Assembly (NCBI RefSeq): GCF_018918005.1
Contig: NZ_JAHLPR010000023.1
Coordinates: 30,425-94,424 of the forward strand
Reading direction: 5' to 3'
DNA from: Paenibacillus sp. MSJ-34
GTDB taxonomy: Bacteria; Bacillota; Bacilli; Paenibacillales; Paenibacillaceae
DNA: 64,000 nt
The translations under genes were made by a program, and so were the position numbers. Shown here piece after piece: positions 33,602 to 43,158 of this stretch. The notes under the pieces were generated by a model. It did not search any database and had not been told where the DNA came from. It saw nothing but the letters and a program-made list of their open reading frames with translations. Position 1 is the stretch's first letter; each line of letters starts with the position of its first letter.

Positions 33602-34933
33602 TTACGACACGACGGAGATCGTTTCCCGTATTTCCGCCAATTTTTTGACCGTAACTCTGGAAATTCGCAAATGATCTACTTCTTCCACAATAAACTCGTA
33701 TCCCTCGTAGCGGATGCGCTGATTTTTCTGGGGCTGCGTTTCCACTTGCGAGTATACCCATCCGCCGATCGTATCGTAATCTTCCGTTTCGATCTCCATT
33801 CCGAAATATTGATTGAATTCGTCGATATGGAGCAAACCGTCAACGGAATGCGTCATTTCGTCTTTTTTCTCGATGGCGGGCCGTTCCTGATCGAACTCGT
33901 CGTGAATTTCTCCGACTAGCTCCTCCAAGATGTCTTCTACGGTAACCAGCCCGGAGGTGCCGCCGTATTCGTCGATCAACAAGGCGACTTCCGTTCGCTT
34001 TTTCTGCATCAACTTCAGCAAAACGCTGATCGGAATCGTCTCGGGTACGCTCATAAGCGGTTTGGCGATCGTTCTTATATGATCCAGTCCATGTCTGGCC
34101 GCTTGCAACATATCTTTGATATGTACGAATCCGATAATATTGTCTTTATCGGCATCGCACAATGGATATCTCGTATGAATATCCGAAGTGGCAATATCCA
34201 GATTTTCGTCAAAAGACGAATCTACATACAAACAAATCATCTCCGTGCGGGGAATCATAATTTCCCGCGCAACGGTTTCGGTAAATTCGAACACGTTATC
34301 GACCAGCGTCAGCTCCGTATTATCGATCAGACCGTTCTTATGGCTTTCTTTCACCAACAGCCTGATTTCCTCTTCCGTATGAACCGCTTCATGTTCCGCT
34401 TCCGGTTCGATGCCCGATTTGCGCAGCATCCAGTTGGAAGCCCCGTTCAAACACCAGATGAGCGGGAACATAAGCTTATAAAATAATACAATCGGTGCGG
34501 CGGACCAAAGCGTGACTTGTTCGGCCTTCCGAATCGCGTACGTTTTCGGCACCTGTTCGCCGATCGTAATATGAAATGCGGTTACTACCGTAAAACCGAT
34601 AATAAATGCGATAATATGAATGATGTTGTCAGGTACGTGCAAGTTTTTCAACAACGGCGCGAGCATTCGCGCAATGGTCGGTTCGCCCAGCCAACCGAGA
34701 CCGAGAGACGTTAACGTGATGCCGAGCTGGCAGGCGGACAAATACGCATTCAAATTTCCAACGATACCGCTTGCAAATCTGGCCTTTCTATTCCCTTCTT
34801 GGGCCAGTGTATCGATGCGGCTGCCCCTCACTTTCACCATGGCAAATTCGGCTGCGACGAAAAATCCGTTCAGTAACACGAGCACAAAAGCAAGCAACAG
34901 GCTTAACCATATCGGTAACGGGTCACTGTCCAA
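33602..34933 (-). CDS. CNNM/CorC (hemolysin C-type) transporter-like protein, first paralogue
   Basis: Membrane protein of about 443 residues with the DUF21/CNNM domain (three or four helices, LLLAFVLVLLNGFFVAAEFAMVKVRGSRI and GEQVPKTYAIRKAE), paired CBS domains (MIPRTEMICLYVDSSFDENLD; DEYGGTSGLVTVEDILEELVGEI) and the CorC_HlyC C-terminal domain. Relatives affect Mg2+ or Co2+ handling. The upstream frame start at 35032 is the TTG of a TTGACA promoter, so it cannot be right; the TTG at 34933 opening MDSDPLPIWLS aligns with the paralogue, with AGGG six bases ahead. A GTG at 34975 is another choice. Its paralogue at 36224 is regulated by DUF1836. Confidence 0.82.
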   Translation of the reverse strand: MDSDPLPIWLSLLLAFVLVLLNGFFVAAEFAMVKVRGSRIDTLAQEGNRKARFASGIVGNLNAYLSACQLGITLTSLGLGWLGEPTIARMLAPLLKNLHVPDNIIHIIAFIIGFTVVTAFHITIGEQVPKTYAIRKAEQVTLWSAAPIVLFYKLMFPLIWCLNGASNWMLRKSGIEPEAEHEAVHTEEEIRLLVKESHKNGLIDNTELTLVDNVFEFTETVAREIMIPRTEMICLYVDSSFDENLDIATSDIHTRYPLCDADKDNIIGFVHIKDMLQAARHGLDHIRTIAKPLMSVPETIPISVLLKLMQKKRTEVALLIDEYGGTSGLVTVEDILEELVGEIHDEFDQERPAIEKKDEMTHSVDGLLHIDEFNQYFGMEIETEDYDTIGGWVYSQVETQPQKNQRIRYEGYEFIVEEVDHLRISRVTVKKLAEIRETISVVS

Positions 34934-35002
34934 TCGATTCCCTATCCTACCTCCGTTCGAGATAGATAGGTCCACCTCCTCATGAATGTATTGATAAACA
35001 AC

Positions 35003-35032
35003 CTTATTATTACAATTATAATCAAATGTCAA
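35003..35032 (-). promoter_or_regulatory. Promoter of the first CorC/HlyC-like gene
   Basis: TTGACA (35032-35027), a 17-base spacer and TAATAA on the minus strand, just upstream of the frame. This placement rules out the long reading of the CorC-like gene. Confidence 0.4.
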
Positions 35033-35163
35033 AAAAGATCAAACGCTGCTGTTTGTCTGAGCGCGGCAAAAGCTTACGATTTCATCTTATTCGCGTCTGC
35101 TTGTTGCCATGACGCCGACTTTCCGAAAGCCCCGAAAACCGCATATTACGGCGCTTTCCCGCC

Positions 35164-35940
35164 TTATTTCAAATTTTGCAGAAAAACCGTCGCGTGAAAA
35201 AAGCGTTTCGCCAACGTTTGGAAATAAGATGCTTGCACCGATACCATGGCGACCACCAAAATATTTCTGACGGCTTCCCTCTGCTCCGGGCGCAAACCGT
35301 GCAAAGAGCCCGCATACTCGCTCGCCCTTTGCTTAATCAAATTTTCCATCATATGGTCGTGATTTTTTCTCCCGCTCTCATGTCCCGACACGTCGAGGAC
35401 TTGATCGTTGTTCGCGTCCAATTCTTCGAAGATGGACGAATATGCGCTATATAACTGCAGCGGATTGATCAAATCGTCGGTCTCGTCGTCCGGATGCAGA
35501 AATACATAGGTCAGCAATTTGCGGATCGAGTCAAAATCCAATGTGGATTTCAAATCTTCCACAATAAATAAGACGGCCGCTTGATCTACGGAATATTTCT
35601 TCCCCACTTTCGGAGAACCGAGCACGTCCTTAATATCCCGCTTCACCCAATTTTGCGCGGAAGTAACCGAGAAGTTGGTATATTCGATCTGATTGCCCAA
35701 AGAGACGATATCGTTTAAGGAAAACCCTTCTTCCCTCTGATTCGATTTGATAATCTTGGCGAAAATCGGAGGCAGCGTCGTCGCCATAAAGGCGCCTAAA
35801 GAAGTGCCGAGTTCGATATCCGTCTTATGCGAACTGGCCCATGCTTCCTGCAAAATCGCGAGCGGTGTCCGATCCGACAAGCCTTTTAACGATAGCAGTA
35901 AGGACGACATTTGTTTGCGCGTTAACAAGAACTGTTCCAT
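35164..35940 (-). CDS. DUF1836 domain regulator-like protein
   Basis: Protein of 258 residues with the DUF1836 pattern: FSLNDIVSLGNQIEYTNFSVTSAQNWVKRDIKDVLGSPKVGKKYSVDQAAVLFIVEDLKSTLDFDSIRKLLTYVF. The N-terminal half of this domain has a helix-turn-helix-like arrangement similar to MerR-type proteins. No membrane helix or signal peptide. GGAG precedes the ATG at 35940. Its promoter carries a palindromic operator identical in form to one in the promoter of the divergent CorC-like gene, so it is probably a repressor acting on itself and on that gene; this is inference. Confidence 0.85.
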   Translation of the reverse strand: MEQFLLTRKQMSSLLLSLKGLSDRTPLAILQEAWASSHKTDIELGTSLGAFMATTLPPIFAKIIKSNQREEGFSLNDIVSLGNQIEYTNFSVTSAQNWVKRDIKDVLGSPKVGKKYSVDQAAVLFIVEDLKSTLDFDSIRKLLTYVFLHPDDETDDLINPLQLYSAYSSIFEELDANNDQVLDVSGHESGRKNHDHMMENLIKQRASEYAGSLHGLRPEQREAVRNILVVAMVSVQASYFQTLAKRFFHATVFLQNLK

Positions 35941-36002
35941 ACTGAATTTCTCCTTCGTTCCGTTTGCAAGGTTCCGTTCGACGACTCGAAACGATGAATT
36001 TC

Positions 36003-36018
36003 AAGTTCATCTGAACTT
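36003..36018 (-). promoter_or_regulatory. Palindromic operator AAGTTCATCTGAACTT at the DUF1836 promoter
   Basis: Palindrome AAGTTCA-TC-TGAACTT placed immediately downstream of a minus-strand promoter: TTGACA (36047-36042), 17-base spacer, TAAGAT (36024-36019). Its position matches the operator on the divergent promoter, as if both were controlled by one repressor. Confidence 0.72.
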
Positions 36019-36041
36019 ATCTTATGATTTTATCGTAATAT

Positions 36042-36047
36042 TGTCAA
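36042..36047 (-). promoter_or_regulatory. Promoter of the DUF1836 gene
   Basis: TTGACA (36047-36042), spacer of exactly 17, and TAAGAT at 36024-36019 on the minus strand. Confidence 0.65.
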
Positions 36048-36136
36048 AGCGGGAAAGAATAAAAGAGCGAACTGTTTGGCTGCGATGAAAACTCGCCATA
36101 CCGTCTATTTTTCGCTAATATGCCGTTATATTGTCT

Positions 36137-36165
36137 TTGAATCTTTTTCATTAAGTTCTTATAAT
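36137..36165 (+). promoter_or_regulatory. Promoter of the second CorC/HlyC-like gene
   Basis: TTGAAT at 36137-36142, 17-base spacer and a perfect TATAAT at 36160-36165, followed directly by the operator at 36166. Confidence 0.8.
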
Positions 36166-36181
36166 AAGTTCATATGAACTT
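36166..36181 (+). promoter_or_regulatory. Palindromic operator AAGTTCATATGAACTT at the CorC promoter
   Basis: Perfect palindrome AAGTTCATATGAACTT abutting the -10 box and covering the expected transcription start. It differs from the operator at 36003-36018 only in its two central bases. Confidence 0.78.
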
Positions 36182-36223
36182 GAACTAAGAGAGTTCGTAA
36201 AAAATCATGATAAGGAGATTGTA

Positions 36224-37528
36224 ATGATTGCGCTCAATATTTTTCTCGTTATTTTGCTGATTGCTCTTACCGCATTTTTCGTGGCTACCGAGTTTGCGAT
36301 GGTCAAAATTCGGCCGAGCCGCGTCGATCAATTGGTGGCGGAAAACCGGAAAAACGCCTCTGCGGTGAAAAAAGTAGTCGGCCATTTGGACGCTTACTTG
36401 TCGGCTTGCCAGTTAGGGATTACGATTACGGCGCTCGGATTGGGTTGGCTCGGGGAGCCGACGGTCGAAAAATTGCTGCATCCTCTATTCGAATTGTTCG
36501 CATTGCCGTCCGAGGTTACCAAAGTAATATCCTTTCTGATCGCCTTCATCCTTATGACGTACTTGCACGTTGTGATTGGGGAATTGGCTCCCAAAACGTT
36601 GGCGATTCAGAAGACGGAAGCCATCGCCTTGATGACGGCGCGGCCGATTGTTATGTTTCATAAACTGATGTACCCCTTTATATGGCTGCTTAACGGTTCG
36701 GGCAACGCGATCGTCCGCATGTTCGGCTTGCACTCCGCGAGCGAGCATGCGGAAGCCCACTCGGAAGAAGAATTGCGGATTATTCTCACCGAAAGCTACG
36801 AAAGCGGCAAAATCAATAAATCGGAATACGGGTATGTGAACCGGATCTTCGCTTTCGACGATTTGCTGGCGCGAGAAATTATGGTGCCCCGTACCGATAT
36901 GGTTTGTCTGCATCTCGACAAATCGTTCGAAGAAAACCTGAAAACGATCAAAGAAGAACAATACACTCGCTTCCCGGTCATCATGGATAATAACAAGGAC
37001 AATATTGCCGGCATGATCAATACGAAACAGTTCTTCCTGTATTACGACGATCATCCGAATACGGAACTGTCCAAGCTGGTGCAGCCCGTATTGTCGGTAT
37101 CCGAAGCGACGCCGATCAAAACGTTGCTTAGAAAAATGCAGCAGGAACGGAAGCATATCGCCATATTAGTGGACGAATACGGCGGAACGTCGGGAATGCT
37201 TACGATTGAAGATATTTTGGAAGAGATCGTCGGGGAAATTCGCGACGAATTCGATGCCGAGGAAAACCTGGAAGTCGAACAATTGAGCGACGGCCGCATC
37301 GTCGTCGACGGGAAAGTCGCGATTTCTCAAATTAACGAATTGCTGAACGCAAATATCGAATCCGATAATTTGGATACGATCGGCGGTTGGTTGTACGGGC
37401 AGAACACGGAATTGAAAAAAGGAAGCGAATGGCGCTTCGGAGATTTGACCTTTATCGTAAGAGAGAAAGAGAAGCATCGGATTCGCAAAATTGAAATTAT
37501 AAAGAACGCTGTCGAATCTTCGGAATAG
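36224..37528 (+). CDS. CNNM/CorC (hemolysin C-type) transporter-like protein, second paralogue
   Basis: Membrane protein of 434 residues with the same layout as 33602-34933: CNNM transmembrane domain (NIFLVILLIALTAFFVATEFAMVKIRPSRV; YLHVVIGELAPKTLAIQKTEA), CBS pair (MVPRTDMVCLHLDKSFEENL; VDEYGGTSGMLTIEDILEEIVGEIRDEFD) and C-terminal CorC_HlyC domain. AAGGAG lies six bases before the ATG at 36224. Its promoter overlaps a palindromic operator shared with the divergent DUF1836 gene. Likely involved in divalent-cation transport or tolerance; direction is debated for the family. A bidirectional terminator follows. Confidence 0.9.
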   Translation: MIALNIFLVILLIALTAFFVATEFAMVKIRPSRVDQLVAENRKNASAVKKVVGHLDAYLSACQLGITITALGLGWLGEPTVEKLLHPLFELFALPSEVTKVISFLIAFILMTYLHVVIGELAPKTLAIQKTEAIALMTARPIVMFHKLMYPFIWLLNGSGNAIVRMFGLHSASEHAEAHSEEELRIILTESYESGKINKSEYGYVNRIFAFDDLLAREIMVPRTDMVCLHLDKSFEENLKTIKEEQYTRFPVIMDNNKDNIAGMINTKQFFLYYDDHPNTELSKLVQPVLSVSEATPIKTLLRKMQQERKHIAILVDEYGGTSGMLTIEDILEEIVGEIRDEFDAEENLEVEQLSDGRIVVDGKVAISQINELLNANIESDNLDTIGGWLYGQNTELKKGSEWRFGDLTFIVREKEKHRIRKIEIIKNAVESSE

Positions 37529-37542
37529 AGATCCAAAAAAAT

Positions 37543-37585
37543 GAGGCATTTCCAGAGGCGCTTGGCCTGCCGGAAAGCCTCTTTT
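37543..37585. terminator. Bidirectional terminator between the CorC gene and gcvH
   Basis: Stem GAGGCATTTCC / GGAAAGCCTC with TTTTCTTG on the plus side and ATTTTTTT on the minus side, serving the convergent genes. Confidence 0.8.
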
Positions 37586-37590
37586 CTTGT

Positions 37591-37983
37591 TTAATCCGCA
37601 ACATGGGCCCGATACTCATCCGCCGTGAGTAAACGCTTCACCGCTTCGTCCGCTGTTCCGTCTACTTCAAGCTCCGCGATCCAGCCGCCCCCGTAAGGAT
37701 CTTCATTGACCAATTCCGGCTGTAATTCGAGCGCCGCATTGACTTTGGCGATCGTGCCGGCAACGGGACTATACAGTTCCGACACCGTCTTGACCGATTC
37801 GATCGAACCGATGCTGTCCCCGGCAGCCGCGCCCGTATCCGGCGCTGCGCAATCGACGAATACGATATCGCCCAATTGGCATTGCGCAAAGTCGGTAATG
37901 CCGATTCGCACCGTCCTTTCGCCGACGACTTCCACCCATTCGTGCTCCGCGCTGTAACGCAGGCGATCTTTCACTTCGCTCAT
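37591..37983 (-). CDS. gcvH: Glycine cleavage system H protein
   Basis: Lipoyl carrier protein of 130 residues that shuttles the aminomethyl group between the P, T and L proteins. The lipoylation site is Lys65 in GSIESVKTVSELYSP. The N-terminal RYSAEHEWVEVVGERTVRIGITDFAQCQLGDIVFV and the end VNEDPYGGGWIAELEV are typical; length is standard. GGGGGAG lies five bases before the ATG. It is transcribed divergently from gcvT-gcvPA-gcvPB and lies outside the riboswitch-controlled transcript. Confidence 0.95.
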   Translation of the reverse strand: MSEVKDRLRYSAEHEWVEVVGERTVRIGITDFAQCQLGDIVFVDCAAPDTGAAAGDSIGSIESVKTVSELYSPVAGTIAKVNAALELQPELVNEDPYGGGWIAELEVDGTADEAVKRLLTADEYRAHVAD

Positions 37984-38149
37984 GTTCGCTCCCCCATTTC
38001 TTCGCCTTCCGACTCCGCCTTCTTGTACGCTTCTTCGCGCCGTTCGTGAGAAAGGCCGATTCGCATATTATTACTATATGGCAAGAATACAATCACAATG
38101 TTCCGAATATTGAGTATTAATGTACTGTGAACATCGAAAATGCGGATGA

Positions 38150-38410
38150 AGGCAATGGGAGAGTTTACCCGATGCGGTAACGCCGAAGGAGTAAGCCTCG
38201 CGCGGGTGAATCTCTCAGGCAAAAGGACCGTTGCCGGACGCGACTCTGGAGAGAACCCTGTCAGCAGGGGTACCGATGGGGAAACTTATGCGGTTCCGTC
38301 TTGGAATGGCATAGGGCAACTCTCAGGTAACAAGGACAGAGCGTAAGAAATCGCGTATGCCAATCAAGCGTACGGGATTCCATACGGCCTGTCCCTTTTT
38401 GTTTTTTGCA
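38150..38410 (+). promoter_or_regulatory. Tandem glycine riboswitch with terminator, upstream of gcvT
   Basis: Two aptamers in tandem: the first contains GCCGAAGGAGTAAGC and CTCTCAGGCAAAAGGACCG (about 38155-38250), the second CTCTCAGGTAACAAGGACAG (about 38255-38345), each with the paired flanks GAGAG...CTCTC. After them, GGACAG (38334-38339) can pair with CTGTCC (38389-38394) just ahead of a T-run (38395-38407), giving a terminator that overlaps the aptamer end. This is the classic cooperative glycine riboswitch that turns on glycine cleavage genes when glycine is plentiful. Confidence 0.95.
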
Positions 38411-38441
38411 AAGCCTAATATGATAAATTCGAGGTGATCGT

Positions 38442-39569
38442 ATGTCCCCGTTGCGAAGAACTCCGCTCTACCCCGTTTATTCCTCGTATCCTTCCGTTCG
38501 CTGCATCGACTTTGGCGGTTGGGAACTGCCCGTGCAATATTACGGCATGTTGAGAGAGCATGACGCCGTGCGGCGGCAAGCGGGCTTGTTCGACGTCTCC
38601 CATATGGGCGAATTGCTAGTGACGGGCGAGGGCGCGCTAGCGTTCTTGCAGCGGATAACGACCAATGACGTATCCCGTTTGACGGACGGCCGCGCGCAGT
38701 ATTCGATCCTGTGCGCTCCGGACGGCGGAGTCGTCGACGATCTGATCGTGTACCGTCTCGCAAGCGGCAAATATATGTTGGTCGTCAATAGCGCCAATGC
38801 CGCCAAAGATTTCGAATGGCTGCAGCGGCATCGCTTCGGCGACGTCCGTATCGACGACATATCCGAAGATGTCGCGCTGCTTGCGCTACAAGGGCCGGCC
38901 GCTGCCGGCATCATGTCGGAAGCGGCGAGTTCCGCCGTCCTCTCGCTGCCCGCGTTTCATTTCGCTTCCGACGTCAACGTAAGCGGAACGCGCACGCTCG
39001 TTTCCCGGACCGGTTATACGGGCGAAGACGGATTTGAATTGTTCGTTTCGCCTGCGGAGGCGCCGAAACTATGGAACGATCTGATGCGCGCCGGCGAACG
39101 CCGCGGGCTGATCCCGGCGGGGCTGGGCGCCCGGGACACGCTTCGATTGGAAGCGAGGCTGCCGCTGTACGGCCAAGACATGTCGGAGGACGTCTCTCCG
39201 CTCGAGGCCGGGCTTGGTTCGTTCGTGAAGTGGGACAAAGGCGAATTCATCGGCAAGGAAGCGCTGCTCGCGCAGCGATCCGCCGGGCTGCCGCGCAAGT
39301 TGGTCGGCATCCGCATGATCGGCCGCGGCATTCCAAGATCCGGTTATGCGGTATACGCTTCCGGCAAGCGGATCGGCGCGATTACGTCGGGAACGCAATC
39401 GCCTACGTTGAAACAAAATATCGGACTCGCGCTGCTGGATGCTAATGTTGCGGAAGTCGGGACCGAACTGCAAGTCGACATTCGGGGCAAATTCGTAGCG
39501 GCGCAAATAGTGAAAACGCCGTTTTACCGACGAACGGCCGAATCGACGGAAGGAGGCAAACGATCATGA
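38442..39569 (+). CDS. gcvT: Aminomethyltransferase (glycine cleavage T protein)
   Basis: Folate-dependent enzyme of 375 residues that takes the aminomethyl group from lipoyl-GcvH to make methylene-THF and ammonia. Motifs: GWELPVQYYGMLREHDAVRRQAGLFDVSHMGE, NDVSRLTDGRAQYS (folate binding), RTGYTGEDGFELF. GAGGTGATC precedes the ATG closely. Its stop overlaps the next start (ATGA). Expression is under the glycine riboswitch. Confidence 0.95.
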   Translation: MSPLRRTPLYPVYSSYPSVRCIDFGGWELPVQYYGMLREHDAVRRQAGLFDVSHMGELLVTGEGALAFLQRITTNDVSRLTDGRAQYSILCAPDGGVVDDLIVYRLASGKYMLVVNSANAAKDFEWLQRHRFGDVRIDDISEDVALLALQGPAAAGIMSEAASSAVLSLPAFHFASDVNVSGTRTLVSRTGYTGEDGFELFVSPAEAPKLWNDLMRAGERRGLIPAGLGARDTLRLEARLPLYGQDMSEDVSPLEAGLGSFVKWDKGEFIGKEALLAQRSAGLPRKLVGIRMIGRGIPRSGYAVYASGKRIGAITSGTQSPTLKQNIGLALLDANVAEVGTELQVDIRGKFVAAQIVKTPFYRRTAESTEGGKRS

Positions 39570-40918
39570 AACATCGCTATTTGCCGATGACGGAACAGGA
39601 TCGCGAGGAAATGATGCGGACGATCGGAATCGGTTCCGTCGAAGAACTGTTCCGCGACATTCCGGATGAAGTGCGCTATCGCGGCACGCTGCCAATATCC
39701 GAAGCTTTGGATGAGATGGCGCTGCTTCAACATATGAAACGGCTGGCGGATAAAAACGCGGATTTTGAACGATACGTCAGTTTTTTGGGCGCGGGATTGT
39801 ACGATCATCATATTCCCGTCGTCATTCGCCATCTGTTGTCCCGGTCCGAATTTTATACGGCTTATACCCCTTATCAACCGGAAATTAGCCAAGGGGAACT
39901 GCAGGCGATGTTCGAATTCCAGTCGTATATTTGCGAATTGACCGGGATGGCGGTCGCGAATGCCAGCATGTACGACGGTTCGACCGCGCTGGCCGAAGCG
40001 GCTGCGCTCGCCGCCGGCGCGACGCAGCGGCGCCGGATCGTCGTCTCGCGCGCCGTTCATCCGGAAGCGCGGCAAGTGCTGCTATCGAAAGCGCGCGGAC
40101 TCCGTATCGATATCGTCGAAGCGGATTACGCGGACGGAGCGACCGACCTCGAGCGCTTGCGGGCATGCGTAACCGGCGAAACGGCTGCCGTGATCGTGCA
40201 ATCGCCGAATTTCTTCGGCTGCATCGAACAGGTGCGCGCCATTGGCGAAATCGTTCATGCCTGCGGCGGATTGCTCGTCGTGAGCGCCAATCCTCTTTCG
40301 CTCGGCCTGCTGGAAAGTCCGGGCAAGCTAGGCGCGGACATCGTCGTCGGCGATGCGCAGCCCTTCGGGATTGCCGCCTCGCTCGGCGGGCCGACCTGCG
40401 GCTACTTCGCCGTCGGCAAAGCTCTTATGCGGCGCATGCCCGGCCGCATCGTCGGCCAAACCGTCGACCGCGACGGCAAGCGGGGATTCGTGCTGACGCT
40501 GCAAGCGCGCGAACAGCATATTCGCCGCGAGAAAGCGACGTCCAACATTTGTTCCAACCAGGCGCTGCTCGCGCTGTGCGCCGCCATCTATTTATCCGTT
40601 ATGGGCAAAGCGGGCATTCGGGAAGTGGCCGACCTGAACGTGCAAAAAGCGCACTACGCTTCCGGATTGTTCGCCGGCCGCCCCGGCTTCTCCCTTCCCT
40701 TCTCTTCGCCGTTCTTCAACGAATTCGTATTGAAGCTGCCGGAGGAAACCGATATCGGACAAATTCGGTCGCGGCTGCTGCAATTCGGCTACATCGGCGG
40801 ATACCGTTTGGAGAACGACTATCCCGAGTTGAAAGGCTGCATGCTGCTCGCCGTTACGGAACGAAGAACGAAAAGCGAAATCGAGCGATTTATCGAATGT
40901 TTGGAGGGTTGCATATGA
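39566..40918 (+). CDS. gcvPA: Glycine dehydrogenase (decarboxylating) subunit 1
   Basis: N-terminal half of the split P protein, 450 residues, PLP-fold subunit without the PLP lysine. Motifs: [63 protein letters not shown], and [18 protein letters not shown]. It forms a heterodimer pair with GcvPB to decarboxylate glycine and load GcvH. ATGA overlap with gcvT and a similar overlap with gcvPB. Confidence 0.95.
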   Translation: MKHRYLPMTEQDREEMMRTIGIGSVEELFRDIPDEVRYRGTLPISEALDEMALLQHMKRLADKNADFERYVSFLGAGLYDHHIPVVIRHLLSRSEFYTAYTPYQPEISQGELQAMFEFQSYICELTGMAVANASMYDGSTALAEAAALAAGATQRRRIVVSRAVHPEARQVLLSKARGLRIDIVEADYADGATDLERLRACVTGETAAVIVQSPNFFGCIEQVRAIGEIVHACGGLLVVSANPLSLGLLESPGKLGADIVVGDAQPFGIAASLGGPTCGYFAVGKALMRRMPGRIVGQTVDRDGKRGFVLTLQAREQHIRREKATSNICSNQALLALCAAIYLSVMGKAGIREVADLNVQKAHYASGLFAGRPGFSLPFSSPFFNEFVLKLPEETDIGQIRSRLLQFGYIGGYRLENDYPELKGCMLLAVTERRTKSEIERFIECLEGCI

Positions 40919-42372
40919 AAGCGGAGAAAGCGCTCATCCATGAGCTTAGCAAACCGGGACGGACCGCCTATTCTCTTCCCGCTTGCGACGTCCCCGTCGT
41001 CGAACATCATCGGCTGATTCCGTCCGAAATGCTGCGTGCAGAGCCCGCCGAGCTGCCGGAAGTGTACGAAGTCGATGTTATCCGCCATTATACCGAGCTC
41101 TCGCGCCGCAATTTCGGAGTGGATAACGGCTTCTATCCGCTTGGCTCTTGCACGATGAAATATAATCCGAAGCTAAACGAAGAGGTCGCGCAATACGCCG
41201 GATTTGCCAAAATCCATCCGTATCAGCCGGAGGAAAGCATCCAAGGAGCGCTGGAATTGATGTATGAATTGCAACGCGATTTGGCCGCGTTAACGGGGAT
41301 GGACGAGGTGACGCTTCAGCCTGCGGCAGGCGCGCACGGCGAATGGACCGGGCTAATGATGATTCGCGCTTATCATGAAAAACGAGGCGAAGTCCGCGCA
41401 AAAGTCATCGTCCCGGATTCTTCCCACGGCACCAATCCGGCAAGCGCGGCTGCCGCGGGATTCGAGACGGTTACGATCCGGTCGAACGAACACGGTTTGG
41501 TCGATCTTGAAGAACTCCGCGCTGCGGCGGGAAGCGACACGGCGGCTTTGATGCTGACGAACCCGAGCACGCTGGGGTTGTTCGAAGCGCAAATCGTAGA
41601 AATCGCCCGCATCGTGCACGACGCGGGCGGATTGTTATATTATGACGGCGCGAATTCGAACGCCATTATGGGGATCGCCCGTCCGGGCGATATGGGTTTC
41701 GACGTGGTGCATCTGAACTTGCACAAAACGATGAGCACGCCGCACGGAGGCGGCGGGCCCGGCGCGGGACCCGTCGGCGTGAAGAAAGAGCTCGCCGCCT
41801 TCCTTCCTGCGCCGACGGTCGTCAAGCGGACAGACGGATCATTCGGGCTGGGCGGCGGAGCAGAGGATTCCATCGGCCGGGTCAAAGCCTTTTACGGCAA
41901 CTTCGGCATTCTCGTCCGCGCCTATGCTTACATCCGTTCTTACGGGCCGGAAGGGCTCCGGCGCGTATCCGAATGCGCGGTGTTGAACGCCAATTACATG
42001 ATGCGGCGGCTCGAACCCTATTATGACATTCCGTTCCCCGGCATCTGCAAGCATGAATTCGTTCTATCCGGCAAACCGCTGAAAAAATTCGGCGTCCGCA
42101 CGCTCGACGTCGCCAAACAGCTGCTCGATTTCGGATACCATCCGCCTACCGTTTACTTCCCGTTGACGGTGGAAGAATGCATGATGATCGAACCGACGGA
42201 AACGGAAAGCAAAGATACGCTCGATGCGTTCATCGATACGATGATCCGGATCGCCCGCGAGGCGGAGGAACAACCCGAACGGTTGCTGAACGCCCCGCAT
42301 CATACCGTTGTGAAACGGCTTGACGAGACGCAGGCGGCGCGCAATCCCGTCCTGAACTGCTCTTGCCGGTAA
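40915..42372 (+). CDS. gcvPB: Glycine dehydrogenase (decarboxylating) subunit 2
   Basis: C-terminal half of the split P protein, 485 residues. The PLP lysine is Lys271 in [18 protein letters not shown]; the family stretch [13 protein letters not shown] and [15 protein letters not shown] are present. The start is the ATG at 40915 with TTTGGAGG upstream, overlapping gcvPA by four bases; a longer frame reading back to 39931 is an out-of-frame shadow of gcvPA. The gene closes the glycine cleavage operon and its stop is only seven bases from the convergent deacetylase gene. Confidence 0.95.
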   Translation: MKAEKALIHELSKPGRTAYSLPACDVPVVEHHRLIPSEMLRAEPAELPEVYEVDVIRHYTELSRRNFGVDNGFYPLGSCTMKYNPKLNEEVAQYAGFAKIHPYQPEESIQGALELMYELQRDLAALTGMDEVTLQPAAGAHGEWTGLMMIRAYHEKRGEVRAKVIVPDSSHGTNPASAAAAGFETVTIRSNEHGLVDLEELRAAAGSDTAALMLTNPSTLGLFEAQIVEIARIVHDAGGLLYYDGANSNAIMGIARPGDMGFDVVHLNLHKTMSTPHGGGGPGAGPVGVKKELAAFLPAPTVVKRTDGSFGLGGGAEDSIGRVKAFYGNFGILVRAYAYIRSYGPEGLRRVSECAVLNANYMMRRLEPYYDIPFPGICKHEFVLSGKPLKKFGVRTLDVAKQLLDFGYHPPTVYFPLTVEECMMIEPTETESKDTLDAFIDTMIRIAREAEEQPERLLNAPHHTVVKRLDETQAARNPVLNCSCR

Positions 42373-42379
42373 ACGGCGC

Positions 42380-43081
42380 TTATTCCACCCTGTCGAAGAT
42401 CGAACGATCCTCCCGTTCGGGGTGGTGCACGCCTTTTTCCCAAACGAGAACGAAAGATTCATATTGCCCGAATCCGTTATTCGGTATCGTCTTCAAATCG
42501 CCGAACACTCTCTCGATCGACAATATTTGCGATTCATGCGCCAGCAACGCCTTCGCCTTCATCGGCCAATGCTTGCTGACCTCGATTTGCAGGGGCGGCT
42601 TCCCGTTCGAAGCGCGCGCCGAGAACGGGGCGTTGTAATACAGTTTCTGCACGCTTGGACAGCGGCCGCTGAAGACGGCTTCGTTCGTCGCATGATGGAT
42701 CGCGATATGATCCTTATGGCCGCTCATTCCGTCTTCGGGAAACGTAACAATGACGGAAGGATTATGCTTGTTAATAAAAGATACGATCTGATCCGCCAGA
42801 AAAGCGCGGTCGTAAGAAGCCAATTGGCCGTCCGGAAGCCCTAAATGTTCGATGACGGACAATCCCATAATATCGCCGGCTTTTTGCAGTTCGACCTCCC
42901 TGCGGGCCGCAAGCTCGCTCTTCGACATGGGTCCCAAACGTCCGGTCTTCCCGGCATCGCCGCGCGTCGCGCATAACAAGACCGTCTTGCCGCCTTGATC
43001 CGCGACCTCCCGGATCAAGCACGCGCAGCCGAATGTCTCGTCATCGGGATGAGCATAGATGAAACCTACGGTATGATTCAT
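42380..43081 (-). CDS. bshB2: PIG-L family deacetylase, BshB2 type
   Basis: Zinc-dependent N-acetyl sugar deacetylase of 233 residues. The PIG-L metal site is in YAHPDDETFGC, and the third ligand in GHKDHIAIHHATNEA. In Bacillales such enzymes (BshB1/BshB2) deacetylate GlcNAc-malate in bacillithiol synthesis, and BshB2 is a partly redundant copy. The start is ATG at 43081; the TTG two codons earlier is too near the GGAG. It is convergent with gcvPB. Without the other bsh genes nearby the role rests on family only. Confidence 0.85.
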   Translation of the reverse strand: MNHTVGFIYAHPDDETFGCACLIREVADQGGKTVLLCATRGDAGKTGRLGPMSKSELAARREVELQKAGDIMGLSVIEHLGLPDGQLASYDRAFLADQIVSFINKHNPSVIVTFPEDGMSGHKDHIAIHHATNEAVFSGRCPSVQKLYYNAPFSARASNGKPPLQIEVSKHWPMKAKALLAHESQILSIERVFGDLKTIPNNGFGQYESFVLVWEKGVHHPEREDRSIFDRVE

Positions 43082-43158
43082 TGCCAAACCACTCCTTTAC
43101 GCTGCACAGATTAACATCGGGACGTAAGCAGCCCTCTTTTTATATTACCACAGATGGT

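Noticed and set aside
39931..42372. An 813-residue plus-strand frame spanning gcvPA and gcvPB
   Set aside because: Its first third is an out-of-frame reading of gcvPA. The real gcvPB start is ATG 40915 with GGAGG and a four-base overlap.
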